A stretch of DNA of 64,000 nt from the NCBI GenBank assembly GCA_036260935.1, contig DATALQ010000016.1, positions 57,032-121,031 of the forward strand, read 5' to 3'. This document shows positions 53,409 to 62,212 of the stretch, in pieces; the stretch's first letter is position 1, and each line of letters starts with the position of its first letter. Source of the stretch: JAEYOM01 sp036260935 (lineage in GTDB: Bacteria > Bacillota > Clostridia > Acetivibrionales > DTU013). Below the pieces are notes generated by a model. The model was given only the letters and a program-made list of their open reading frames with translations, made no database searches and was not told the origin of the DNA. A program made the translations under genes and the position numbers.

Positions 53409-54320
53409 CTAATACAAGCTGACGTCAGAATACCGTTTGGCCAAAGCATTTGAACCTGCAACAAGTATAAATGCGATAACCGAATTAAAGAGGCCTACGG
53501 CTGTACTGTATCCGTAATCTAAACCCAATATTCCCTTCCGATATACATATGTGGAAATGACATCCGCGGTTTCATAGGTGGCCGGCGAATACAAAAGAAG
53601 CACCTTTTCAAAGTTAACCGTAAGCAGCAGTCCAATTCGGAGAATGAGCATAATGACAATCGTTGAAGATATTCCAGGCAAAGTGATATGCCATATCTGA
53701 CGCAAGCGGCCTGCTCCGTCCATCCTCGCTGCCTCAAAAAGCTCCTGATCCACTGAAGACAATGCGGCAAGATATATGATGCTCCCATAGCCCAAGCCCT
53801 GCCAAATATTCGAAACGACGAAAATGCTCCTGAAGTTCGCGGGGTTAGATAGAAGGCTCGCATCCTTGCTTCCGAAAATTAGAGCGGCTCTGGAAATAAA
53901 ACCATCCCCGCCGGTAAAATCCATGATCAAGCCACAAATGACGACCATGGATACAAAGTAAGGCAAATAGCTTATAGTCTGGATGGTTTTCTTAAACAAG
54001 CCATCCTTGATCTCGTTAAGGAGAAGAGCAAAAATAATGGGCGCCCAAAAACCGAAAATCAGGTCATAAAAACTCAGAAGGAATGTATTGCCCAGGACTC
54101 GAAGGAAGTAGACGCTTTGAAAAAAATGTTTGAAGTTATCAAAACCTACCCACGGGCTTGAGAAAATGCCACCCTTGGGTGAAAATTTCTCAAATGCCAT
54201 CACCAGGCCGCCCATTGGTATATAACTGAAGATGATCAAGAACGCAACCACGGGAAAGCTTATCAGGTACAGCATTTTATTCCGTTTGAAGTCATGGCCC
54301 AGCTTTTGAAAAAATGTCAT
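53409..54320 (-). CDS. Carbohydrate ABC permease, LplB/YteP type
   Basis: ATG 54320 follows GGGGGAA, giving 303 residues. It has six membrane helices and the EAA loop (LFEAARMDGAGRLRQIWHITLPG) near residue 210. This MalF-like partner completes the importer with the LplC-type permease and the solute-binding lipoprotein. Confidence 0.9.
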   Translation of the reverse strand: MTFFQKLGHDFKRNKMLYLISFPVVAFLIIFSYIPMGGLVMAFEKFSPKGGIFSSPWVGFDNFKHFFQSVYFLRVLGNTFLLSFYDLIFGFWAPIIFALLLNEIKDGLFKKTIQTISYLPYFVSMVVICGLIMDFTGGDGFISRAALIFGSKDASLLSNPANFRSIFVVSNIWQGLGYGSIIYLAALSSVDQELFEAARMDGAGRLRQIWHITLPGISSTIVIMLILRIGLLLTVNFEKVLLLYSPATYETADVISTYVYRKGILGLDYGYSTAVGLFNSVIAFILVAGSNALAKRYSDVSLY

Positions 54321-54410
54321 GATATTCCCCCAATTATGATCCATCATTATATTTTGCTGGAGAGGAAGGTCGTTCCTCTCCAGCCTGGATTCGATGGATA
54401 ATCTGATCGG

Positions 54411-56090
54411 TTACCTCGAGTTGTAGCGATCGAGAGCCGCTTGCTTGACCGCGATAGCCTTGTCGATTCCCATGTTCTTGATCGTCTGGACCATCTTGTC
54501 ATAGTCCGTAAGAGGTGTCAGGCCCATAAGCATTTTGACCGTGGTCTCCTGGACGTACGTATTGATATCGTTCATCACTTCGGCATACGTCGTAGCTTCG
54601 TCCCCCGTTAATGAAGTAGAAGGCATGTTATACGCCGGATCCGCGTTTGAAAGCCATGCTTTGTGGGCGTTCAGCTGGTCGTCGGAAATGCCGACATACT
54701 GGCGGGAGTAATCCGAGCGGAATGCAAATTGAAATACGCAATATTTGCATAGAGCGTCAATCAAAGACAGACCGTCGGGGTTCTTAGTAAGAAGCTCGGT
54801 CTCCTGCGGCTTCCCGTCGACCATGTTGTAGGTCGAGCCCTCTACGCCGTAGTTGAGCAGGGTAGTCCCCGCATCCGTGTACCACATATTGAGATATTTA
54901 GCCGCCAGCTCCGGGTTCTTGCAGGACGTGGAGATAGCTATTCCGTCGCCGGGGAAAGTCCAATTGTTTGCATTGACAACATGAATTTTATCTCCGGGGT
55001 TCTTTACAGGATTGGCCAGCGCAACCATGCGGAACTTCGGGTCATTGCTGTTGGCTTTAAGCGCAGCAAACATAGGCTTCGGCAGAACAGCAACGCCTGC
55101 CTTGCCGCTGGACATGACGGATATCAGGTCGTTAAAGTTCTTCACGGAGAGGAAATTGGGGTCAACAAGTCCCTCTTTATACCATTGAGCCATCATGGTC
55201 AGATAATCTTTATATCCGGGTTCAAGGGGGCCGTACTTGACCTTTCCGTCAACCTGATAAAAATATTCGCTGGTTGAGCAGATGCCGCCGGGCAACGCGA
55301 CGTAAAAACCAAGGCCGCCGGTAAATGAACTGAAGCCCGGAACGCCGGAAGCGTCGAGACTGAACGGCTTGGTAGCGCCCTTTTTATCTTTGAAAGCCTT
55401 CAGCACATCGTGCAGATCATTGTATGTTACGGGTGCCTTCAGGCCCAGGTCATCCAGCCAATCCTGGCGTATGGCGAGGCCCCAGGCCGGGGGTTCCACA
55501 GTATCGCCATATACAATCTCTTCAAACTGGTACATGTTTCCTGTGTCCGTGATTGTTTCCTTTTCAATCGTCTTGTTGGCTTTCCTTGCGGCCATGTAAT
55601 CGGGAGCGTCCTTGGTAATATAATCGTTAAGCTTTAGTATGACGCCGTCGCTGATTGCCTTGTCTCCGCCGCCGCTGTAATATGAGGCGATGCCTTCAAT
55701 CAGATCCGGATACTCGCCGGAGCTGACCATAATATTGAACTTGTCGGCTTCCTGGCCAAAAACGGGGGTATCGAACTTTAGTGTAATATTGGATATCTTC
55801 GCCATCTCCTGGAAAGCGGCACTGTCTTCATAGGATTGGATGACCTTGCCGATCGCAGGCGTCCCGGGCTTCCATATTGTAAAAGTGACGGGAGTATCCG
55901 ACAGCTTGTGAAGAGGCTGGCCGGCGGTTGCACTGCTGCTCTGGGGCTCAGCGGAAGCAGCGGCCGGGGCTGTGGCGCTTGATTGCGTAGGGGCGGTGCT
56001 TTGGGCGGTGCCGGTTCCACAACCCGCCACGAGGCTGATCATCAAAAATAAGCATGTTAACAACGACAGAATTCGTACTGACTTTGACAT
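54411..56090 (-). CDS. Extracellular solute-binding lipoprotein (LplA-like)
   Basis: The protein has 559 residues. The signal peptide ends in the lipobox LVAGC (Cys24), then a Ser/Thr/Ala/Pro linker. The mature part is a large type I solute-binding fold (TFTIWKPGTPAIGKVI, AIRQDWLDDLGLKAPVTYND, WYTDAGTTLLNYGVEGSTY) close in size to LplA/YtcQ proteins that bind oligosaccharides. It precedes the two permease genes. Confidence 0.9.
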   Translation of the reverse strand: MSKSVRILSLLTCLFLMISLVAGCGTGTAQSTAPTQSSATAPAAASAEPQSSSATAGQPLHKLSDTPVTFTIWKPGTPAIGKVIQSYEDSAAFQEMAKISNITLKFDTPVFGQEADKFNIMVSSGEYPDLIEGIASYYSGGGDKAISDGVILKLNDYITKDAPDYMAARKANKTIEKETITDTGNMYQFEEIVYGDTVEPPAWGLAIRQDWLDDLGLKAPVTYNDLHDVLKAFKDKKGATKPFSLDASGVPGFSSFTGGLGFYVALPGGICSTSEYFYQVDGKVKYGPLEPGYKDYLTMMAQWYKEGLVDPNFLSVKNFNDLISVMSSGKAGVAVLPKPMFAALKANSNDPKFRMVALANPVKNPGDKIHVVNANNWTFPGDGIAISTSCKNPELAAKYLNMWYTDAGTTLLNYGVEGSTYNMVDGKPQETELLTKNPDGLSLIDALCKYCVFQFAFRSDYSRQYVGISDDQLNAHKAWLSNADPAYNMPSTSLTGDEATTYAEVMNDINTYVQETTVKMLMGLTPLTDYDKMVQTIKNMGIDKAIAVKQAALDRYNSR

Positions 56091-56303
56091 CTGTAAATTC
56101 CTCCTTCTTAATTTAAAAAGAACAAGAGTACAGGTTACCGTAAATTCACCCGACGCGTCTTTCGGTAAATTACATCCTTAGAATAGATGTGCAGCGGATT
56201 AATGTAAATCGGCTGTTTTTATCCTGCCTATAAACATTTTTTGTACATCCGCTGCAATTTCTTTTCCATTGAATCATCATTTTTTGACCGCGGATAGTCA
56301 TTT

Positions 56304-58613
56304 TTAGTCCATCTTGTATTGTCCGGGAGTAATACCTTCCATTCGCTTGAAGGCGCGGATCAGCGCCTGACTATTGTAATACCCCACCTTCTCGGCAACG
56401 TCTTTGATGCTCATCCCACCGGCTAGCAGTACCTTCGCCTTTTCGACGCGAACCCGATGGATATAGTCCAGCAAGCCATCTCCTGTGGCTTTTTTATACA
56501 TTCGTGATAAATAGGAAACAGACATGCCGAACTTCTCCGACAGCAATTGAACGCATAGGTCGGTTCTATAATATTGGCGGTTGATATAGCCTGTGACCGC
56601 TTCCATTTTGTCTTTTATACTGGAATCTTGTTTTTCAAAGAACTGCACGATGCTATCCAGAATGCACAATGTCTCCTCCTGAAGTTCGGCAAGCGTATTC
56701 GCGTTCATCAGGCGATTGATGGGGTCCATCTTTTCGAAGAATTTAATATTGCTATCCGTTTTTATTTCACCGAGTACATTGAGCATCATGTTCACAAGGC
56801 CGAACATGCGAAATTTGACCATGTGAAGCGAAGTTATGTCCATCCCGGCACAATTACCGATAATGCTTTTTAAGATATTGTAAGCACCTTTATAATTGCC
56901 GTTGACCACCAGATCATAAAATTGCCTTTCCGGCACTAGAAATGAGCTGAGTTTCAACTCTGAGTGAGGCGGGAACCCGTTTTCTCCGTACCGCATGACA
57001 GGTATGATTTCGCTCTTGAGGTGTTTGTACTCAAATACATCCGAAGCTTCCCGGTATGCTTCCCTAATGCTCTTCAGACCTCTATGGAGGTTACTTAAAG
57101 CCGCTGAAAGCGAAACGTCGAAATGTTCCTTAATATGATAAATGACGGCTCCCGTTACCTGTTCCATTTCGTATTGGGTTATTTCGAGAACCTCATCCGC
57201 GACATTCTGACTATAATTCACAATCCCTGCGATCTGCCCGTCGCATTCAATGAAATATGCGTTATAATTGTCGCCCGTAACCTTTTGGAAGACATCCCGG
57301 ATAAGGATTGTCACAATGGGGAAAACGGCCTCCTCATCATTATCCTTAAACAGCTTTTCCCCGCCGTTTTCGATCTCGAATAAAATCACGCTGAAGTTGT
57401 CGCTTTTAAAAAACAAGTCATAATCCGGAAAACTGCTCTCTTTTTGATAAACGACGCTTTGCTTGCCCTTCAGCATACTGAACAAAATGTTATTTCGTGT
57501 GATTTCCTTATTATCCGTCAGCTTTCTCTGGAGTTGTTCTTTTTTGCTGATCAAGTTGTTTATTTTAAGCTCGAAGAAGCTGAATTCATCCATTGCTGTT
57601 CCGTTGTTGGCAATATCCTCCGTCTCCAGTGCGGTCTTCAATTTTTGCAGAGGCAGGTAATTGCGCCGGGAAAAGTAATAGGCCAAAACAAAGCCAAGCG
57701 ACAGGCATACCGCAAGATATATGACGACAATGGTTTTTATGTATTCCGCTTTCTGCAAATAGTAAACGTACGGCAGCGCCATGATATATTTGCATCCTGA
57801 AATACTTGAATCCATATCAACGACTACCAGATGATCCTGAGTCCGGGGATGCCCGTTTTCATAGGAAATCAGATCGCTATATATGGAAGACGATAAATTT
57901 GGGTTTATATTCAAAGCGTTATTGTTTTCTCCCAGGAGCATCACAGTTCCATCCGGAGGAAGCGGAATTTCATTCAATAAACCGGTGATCTTAACCGTTT
58001 TGGTAACAATTATGATTGTCAGCAAGGGCACCTGGTTTTTATTATTAAACGATAATGACTGAATATAAAACAACTTTTGCCCTTCAGGAGTATCGATGAT
58101 ATGGTAATTATTTGACTGATTGGTTTTCAAGTAATCCTGCCATTTGTCTTTGGCGAAGCCCAGACCAACCATAACCGTAGCAACGTCGTCCTTATCGATT
58201 GTTTTAGTGCCGCTCAGCATATATCCGGAATGGTTAAAATAGACATATACGTCTTGTATGAGATTGTTATTGTTGATTAACAGATATTTATTTATATCCT
58301 TACTTGCCTGATAAGTCGAATAATACCCCCCAGCGTCCAGCTTTCCCTCGATTTTGCACAGGGCGCTTACTTTATCGTTAAGAAGTATATTAGTGCCGAT
58401 CGTACGCAGCTGCTGAAGCTGTGCGTCGATTTTAATTCCTATCTGATGAAGCGAGGCTTGGCGTACGCTTATATTCTCATTTGTGATGATGCTGATCGCT
58501 TGATTATATACCGCCACAGCCAGAACGATGGGCAACAGCAGGATGATGCTGTAATATATAAGCCATGCCTTAAAAACCTTGCCGCGTCGTTGTTTTCCCC
58601 GTTTCATACTCAT
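56304..58613 (-). CDS. Membrane-bound AraC-type sensor-regulator (YesN/YtdP-like)
   Basis: ATG 58613 gives 769 residues. Two membrane segments (about 12-34 and 290-315) flank an extracellular dCache-like sensor. A HAMP-like stretch and a degenerate cyclase-like region follow. A C-terminal AraC double HTH spans about 670-769 (VQLLSEKFGMSVSYLSRMYKKATG, then IKDVAEKVGYYNSQALIRAFKRMEGITPGQYK). Such one-protein systems sense sugars outside the cell and activate the adjacent importer genes. It lies at the head of the leftward cargo cluster and likely controls it. Confidence 0.88.
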   Translation of the reverse strand: MSMKRGKQRRGKVFKAWLIYYSIILLLPIVLAVAVYNQAISIITNENISVRQASLHQIGIKIDAQLQQLRTIGTNILLNDKVSALCKIEGKLDAGGYYSTYQASKDINKYLLINNNNLIQDVYVYFNHSGYMLSGTKTIDKDDVATVMVGLGFAKDKWQDYLKTNQSNNYHIIDTPEGQKLFYIQSLSFNNKNQVPLLTIIIVTKTVKITGLLNEIPLPPDGTVMLLGENNNALNINPNLSSSIYSDLISYENGHPRTQDHLVVVDMDSSISGCKYIMALPYVYYLQKAEYIKTIVVIYLAVCLSLGFVLAYYFSRRNYLPLQKLKTALETEDIANNGTAMDEFSFFELKINNLISKKEQLQRKLTDNKEITRNNILFSMLKGKQSVVYQKESSFPDYDLFFKSDNFSVILFEIENGGEKLFKDNDEEAVFPIVTILIRDVFQKVTGDNYNAYFIECDGQIAGIVNYSQNVADEVLEITQYEMEQVTGAVIYHIKEHFDVSLSAALSNLHRGLKSIREAYREASDVFEYKHLKSEIIPVMRYGENGFPPHSELKLSSFLVPERQFYDLVVNGNYKGAYNILKSIIGNCAGMDITSLHMVKFRMFGLVNMMLNVLGEIKTDSNIKFFEKMDPINRLMNANTLAELQEETLCILDSIVQFFEKQDSSIKDKMEAVTGYINRQYYRTDLCVQLLSEKFGMSVSYLSRMYKKATGDGLLDYIHRVRVEKAKVLLAGGMSIKDVAEKVGYYNSQALIRAFKRMEGITPGQYKMD

Positions 58614-58735
58614 CAGTATCACTCTTTCCAAGTAGCTGCTCTTATCATATCACAAATTAGTAATCTAATAAATGAAATTTCTCCAGCAAAAAAGTATCAA
58701 AAATCGATGAAAATAGGACATGCAGCGGGCGGAGA

Positions 58736-58770
58736 GGACAAGAATAATGAGATATTGCTACTCATAAATT
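58736..58770 (+). promoter_or_regulatory. Candidate SpoIIID site and sigma-E promoter for the recombinase
   Basis: GGACAAG (58736-58742), the core of SpoIIID sites, sits just before ATA (58744-58746), a 16-base spacer and CATAAATT (58763-58770). This fits a sigma-E promoter about 20 bases before the first gene of the recombinase pair. In B. subtilis the skin recombinase gene spoIVCA is likewise controlled by sigma-E and SpoIIID. The motifs are short. Confidence 0.45.
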
Positions 58771-58792
58771 GGTATGAGGGGGTGGCGATATC

Positions 58793-58999
58793 ATGGTAAA
58801 GCTCAAGTCGACTTTCTACCTATATACTGATGGAATAGGTGAGCAGGTCAGAAAAAGTATAACAAACAAATATATAGAACAGATATCCAAGGGCGTTTTA
58901 AATGATATCGTTAAAAACTCAGAGCAGGCTGGATTTGATAATTTGACGGACAGTGAAGCAGAGGAAACAAAATGGAACGGGGGTTTAGTTTATGAGTAA
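58793..58999 (+). CDS. Small protein coupled to the recombinase
   Basis: The protein has 68 residues. GAGGGGGTGG precedes the ATG. It begins MVKLKSTFYLYTDGIGEQVRK-like, is mixed charged and predicted largely helical, and ends TKWNGGLVYE. It overlaps the recombinase gene by 8 bases, so translation is coupled. I do not recognise the family. Its position suggests a helper such as a directionality factor, which is a guess. Confidence 0.6.
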   Translation: MVKLKSTFYLYTDGIGEQVRKSITNKYIEQISKGVLNDIVKNSEQAGFDNLTDSEAEETKWNGGLVYE

Positions 59000-60584
59000 A
59001 TTAGCAGCCTGCTATTGTAGAGTCTCGACCAAAAAAGAAGAACAATTACAGTCAATGGAAATGCAGAAGCAGTATTTTTCTGAATACTGCCAAAATAATA
59101 GTGCATATGAGCTTTATAGGATTTATGCAGATGAAGGGATCAGTGGTAAGTCGCTAAAAAACAGGAAAGCATTCGATCAAATGATTAAGGATGCAAAGAG
59201 CGGGTTCTTTAATGCCATCCTGGTCAAGGATTTTAGCCGATTTGCACGTAATACTGTTGACTTGTTAACAATTGTACGTATGCTTAAAGACATTGGTGTT
59301 GAGGTATTATTTGTTAATTATAATATGACCAACTTTGGTGATTCAGAGCTAATACTTACTATGATGGGGGCGCTGGCGCAAGAGGAATCTCAAGCATTAT
59401 CAAAAAAGCTTAAGCTTTCAAAAAATATGACTGCCGAAAGGGGGCGGGTACCAAACTTTGTATTCGGATATGACCGTATTGACAAATACAATTTAAAAAT
59501 CAACGAATATGAAGCTTACTGGGTGAAAAAAATATATGAGAAGTATGTGGATGAGGGAATTGGTACAGCAAAAATCGCTGAATATCTTAACGAAAATAAT
59601 GTTTTATCGAAAAAGAAGAAAACAAATGCATGGTCACAGCATACGATAGTCGGCCTGATTCGAAATGAACTATATATAGGTAAGGTTCTTAATAAAAAGA
59701 GCGAAATAAGCGATTTTAAAACCGGGAAACGCAAGGAATATAGCAGGGATAACTGGATTTGTGCTGATAGGCCGGAATTTAGGATTATTGATGATGAGCT
59801 GTTCAACAAGGCTCAGCGAACATTATATTCAAAGAGGGCTAGTTTTCATCTTGATAAAAAAAGACCAAGCAACAAGTATCCTCTCAGCAATCTATTGGTA
59901 TGTGCCAACGATGGATACTCGTTCAGACGATGTGTCAGGAAGTACAGTGAGAATAGTAAAACGTATAAATGGTGGACATGCTCATACAGAAACGCAAAAG
60001 GTTCATCAATATGCAATAACAACATTAGGGTAGATGAGGACCAGCTGCACAATGAGATCATTAACTTCCTCCAAAATATATGCGGAGACATGGAAGATAT
60101 AGCGAAGCGGGCTGGAGATTACGTGGGGAAAGAGCTAAAGAGGCGCTATGTACACAACGATAGTCGAAAAGAGCTTTTAAGTGAATTAAGAAACCTTGAA
60201 GCAAGAAAGACCCGATTAGTTGACATTTATTCTGACGGCGAAATTGATAAGGACTTTCTGAATGCTAAGCTAAGACCTATTAACAGCAAAATAGAGGAAA
60301 TCAAAACAGCACTAAATATTTATACAAACTATGAGCAAATAGAGATTGATATAGAAAATTCAGTAGCAAACTTTTTAAAGAGAATCGGATTTAGGACAGA
60401 TGACCTGCTAAGCAATGTTTTCTTGAAGACAATCTTTGAAAGGTTTGTTGTTCATGACGACGGCAAGATTACGGCAGTCTTGAAAATAGACTCTGATGCC
60501 GGGCTATCAATGGATATACCGTTCGGTGAAATAGTTGATGATAGCGATGAGCAAATCGTTCCGGAGTGTGACAACCGTACATAA
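58992..60584 (+). CDS. Large serine recombinase (SpoIVCA-like), element excisionase
   Basis: The protein has 530 residues. The catalytic resolvase domain (residues 1-145) has the nucleophile in YCRVSTKKEE (Ser12), DEGISGKS, and KDFSRFARN. A recombinase domain (about 155-260: PNFVFGYDR, IGTAKIAEYLNENNV, TIVGLIRNELYIGKV) follows. A zinc-ribbon region (CANDGYSFRRC and CSYRNAKGSSIC) and a coiled coil (about 390-440) complete the large serine recombinase plan, as in SpoIVCA. The DNA looks more AT-rich than its surroundings. Its TAA stop lies in attR (ACA TAA). Excision would replace that junction and remove the stop, opening the frame into the element's spoIIID. Confidence 0.93.
   Translation: MSKLAACYCRVSTKKEEQLQSMEMQKQYFSEYCQNNSAYELYRIYADEGISGKSLKNRKAFDQMIKDAKSGFFNAILVKDFSRFARNTVDLLTIVRMLKDIGVEVLFVNYNMTNFGDSELILTMMGALAQEESQALSKKLKLSKNMTAERGRVPNFVFGYDRIDKYNLKINEYEAYWVKKIYEKYVDEGIGTAKIAEYLNENNVLSKKKKTNAWSQHTIVGLIRNELYIGKVLNKKSEISDFKTGKRKEYSRDNWICADRPEFRIIDDELFNKAQRTLYSKRASFHLDKKRPSNKYPLSNLLVCANDGYSFRRCVRKYSENSKTYKWWTCSYRNAKGSSICNNNIRVDEDQLHNEIINFLQNICGDMEDIAKRAGDYVGKELKRRYVHNDSRKELLSELRNLEARKTRLVDIYSDGEIDKDFLNAKLRPINSKIEEIKTALNIYTNYEQIEIDIENSVANFLKRIGFRTDDLLSNVFLKTIFERFVVHDDGKITAVLKIDSDAGLSMDIPFGEIVDDSDEQIVPECDNRT
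60574..60583 (+). other. attR core of the spoIIID element
   Basis: ACCGTACATA is identical to attL at 48748. Left of it is the recombinase tail. Right of it the spoIIID frame resumes with AAG GAT GTC ACT. Confidence 0.8.
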
Positions 60585-60717
60585 GGATGTCACTGAGAGA
60601 CTTGCCAGGGTGAACTCCGAACTGGCAGACGATGTGAGGATCGTGCTGGAGGAAAATAAAGCGGAAAGACATATAAGAGGTGGAGAAGCGACAAAAGCAA
60701 AATATCAGGGGAAATAG
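60574..60717 (+). pseudogene. spoIIID: Host spoIIID, 3' part
   Basis: In frame from the attR core this reads TVHKDVTERLARVNSELADD and ends KAERHIRGGEATKAKYQGK with a TAG stop. It is the C-terminal half of SpoIIID, including the basic region needed for DNA binding. No ribosome site or start precedes it. Joined to residues 1-38 at 48643-48757, it completes the gene with no frameshift. mbl follows 246 bases downstream, as in B. subtilis spoIIID-mbl. Confidence 0.9.
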
Positions 60718-60790
60718 GCACATAAATAGCCGTGTACAGAAAACAGGAATAAGACAAAAAATACGTGAAATATGCAAGCAGGCAAAGGCG

Positions 60791-60820
60791 AAGCCGGAAT
60801 GTTCAAAATGTTCCGGCTTT
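60791..60820 (+). terminator. Terminator after spoIIID 3' part
   Basis: The 9-bp perfect stem AAGCCGGAA/TTCCGGCTT with an 11-base loop is followed by TTGTTG. Confidence 0.7.
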
Positions 60821-60963
60821 GTTGCGTTCCTGGATAAAATCCGATGTTGCATAATTGTTATATTATGATAATATTAGAATTGAGTTTGCAACTTTTCTTG
60901 TAAAAATTCGATAGGATTTTACATCATTATTATATAAAAGACATAATAAGAGGGGTGTTATCA

Positions 60964-61992
60964 TTGGGCTTCGGACAGGATATCGGTATAGACCTCGGAA
61001 CAGCTTCCGTGCTGGTTTACATCAAGGGGAAGGGCATCGTGCTTAGGGAACCCTCCGTGGTTGCCATCGATAAAAATTCAAACAAGCTGTTGGCGGTCGG
61101 TGAAGAAGCTCGCCGTATGTTGGGCAGGACTCCAGGCAATATCGTAGCTATCAGGCCTTTGAGGGACGGCGTTATTTCGGATTATGACATCACTGAAAGG
61201 ATGTTGAAATATTTCATAAATAAAATATGCGGGAATAAGGTATTCAGGCTGTTCAAGCCAAGGATCATGGTCTGCGTGCCAAGCGGCGTCACCGAAGTCG
61301 AAAGGCGTGCGGTAATCGACGCAGCCATGCAGGCCGGCGCACGGAAGACCTACCTGATCGAAGAACCGATCGCTGCGGCAATCGGGGCCGGAATTGACAT
61401 TACCAAGGCCTGCGGCAGCATGGTCGTCGACATCGGCGGCGGAACCACCGATATAGCCGTTATTTCACTTGGCGGAACCGTTGTTTCATCCTCGATCAAG
61501 GTCGCGGGAGATAAATTCGACGAAGCTATTGTCAGATATATGCGCAAAAAGCACAATATCATGATCGGCGAACGTACCGCCGAAGAGCTGAAGATAAACA
61601 TAGGCACAGTATATCCCAGAGTACAGGACGTGTCGATGGACGTCAGGGGAAGAAACCTGATATCCGGACTGCCCAAGACCATTTCCGTCACTTCTACGGA
61701 AATGATGGAGGCATTGGAAGAACCTATCTCAAGTATCATCGAGGCAGTCCACTCAGTGCTTGAAAAAACCCCGCCGGAGCTTGCCGCCGACATAAGCGAC
61801 AGGGGAATCGTACTGACAGGCGGCGGAAGCCTGGTTTACGGCCTGGATAAACTGCTGCAGGAGAAGACGGGTATAAACGTCATTATCGCAGACGATGCCA
61901 TATCATGTGTAGCTCTTGGAACGGGAGAAGCGCTCAACGACATAGAGGTCATAGAAAAGAGTGCGGCACCTGAGGCAAAGTATAAGAAATAA
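60964..61992 (+). CDS. mbl: MreB/Mbl-type actin-like rod-shape protein
   Basis: TTG 60964 lies 8 bases after AGAGGGG, giving 342 residues. A GTG at 60955 is too close to the site. It is an actin-fold MreB homologue: phosphate-1 DIGIDLGTASVLVYIKGKG, connect DGVISDYDITERMLKYF, phosphate-2 MVVDIGGGTTDIAVISLGG, adenosine GIVLTGGGSLVYGLD. It organises the wall-elongation machinery. It is called mbl rather than mreB because of its place in the row spoIIID-mbl-flhO-flhP and the absence of mreC/mreD. A weak hairpin-like region follows. Confidence 0.9.
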   Translation: MGFGQDIGIDLGTASVLVYIKGKGIVLREPSVVAIDKNSNKLLAVGEEARRMLGRTPGNIVAIRPLRDGVISDYDITERMLKYFINKICGNKVFRLFKPRIMVCVPSGVTEVERRAVIDAAMQAGARKTYLIEEPIAAAIGAGIDITKACGSMVVDIGGGTTDIAVISLGGTVVSSSIKVAGDKFDEAIVRYMRKKHNIMIGERTAEELKINIGTVYPRVQDVSMDVRGRNLISGLPKTISVTSTEMMEALEEPISSIIEAVHSVLEKTPPELAADISDRGIVLTGGGSLVYGLDKLLQEKTGINVIIADDAISCVALGTGEALNDIEVIEKSAAPEAKYKK

Positions 61993-62212
61993 TATACTAT
62001 GAAATATCCGACTTAAGACCGGGGCATCGTCCCCGGTTTTTGTTGTATTTAGAGAACATTGGGTTAGTTAAGTGGCTGGCAGTAAAGCTTTTAGCTGTAA
62101 GCCACATAAACTCCTCTTATGTGTGCATTTTTTCAAGTTTTGGCCAAAAAAACGTGTTAATAGGATGAGTTTCACCTGTTTTTCTCAGAATAATGGCAAA
62201 GAGGGGAGGATT

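Larger units (their letters stand above)
48748..60583. mobile_element. skin-like intervening element in spoIIID (about 11.8 kb)
   Basis: The segment lies between two copies of ACCGTACATA (distance 11,826 bases) that each cut a half of spoIIID. Contents from left to right: an intact second spoIIID (+), three esterase genes, two sugar-ABC permease genes, a solute-binding lipoprotein gene and an AraC-type sensor-regulator gene (all -), then a 68-aa protein and a large serine recombinase (+) abutting the right end. No phage structural genes are present. The layout matches developmentally excised elements such as the sigK skin element of Bacillus and Clostridium, where a serine recombinase at one end rebuilds a mother-cell gene during sporulation. 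An element in spoIIID is new to my knowledge. Confidence 0.85.

Noticed and set aside
48748..60583. Prophage
   Set aside because: There are no capsid, tail, terminase, lysis or phage replication genes. The only mobility genes are the recombinase and possibly its small partner.
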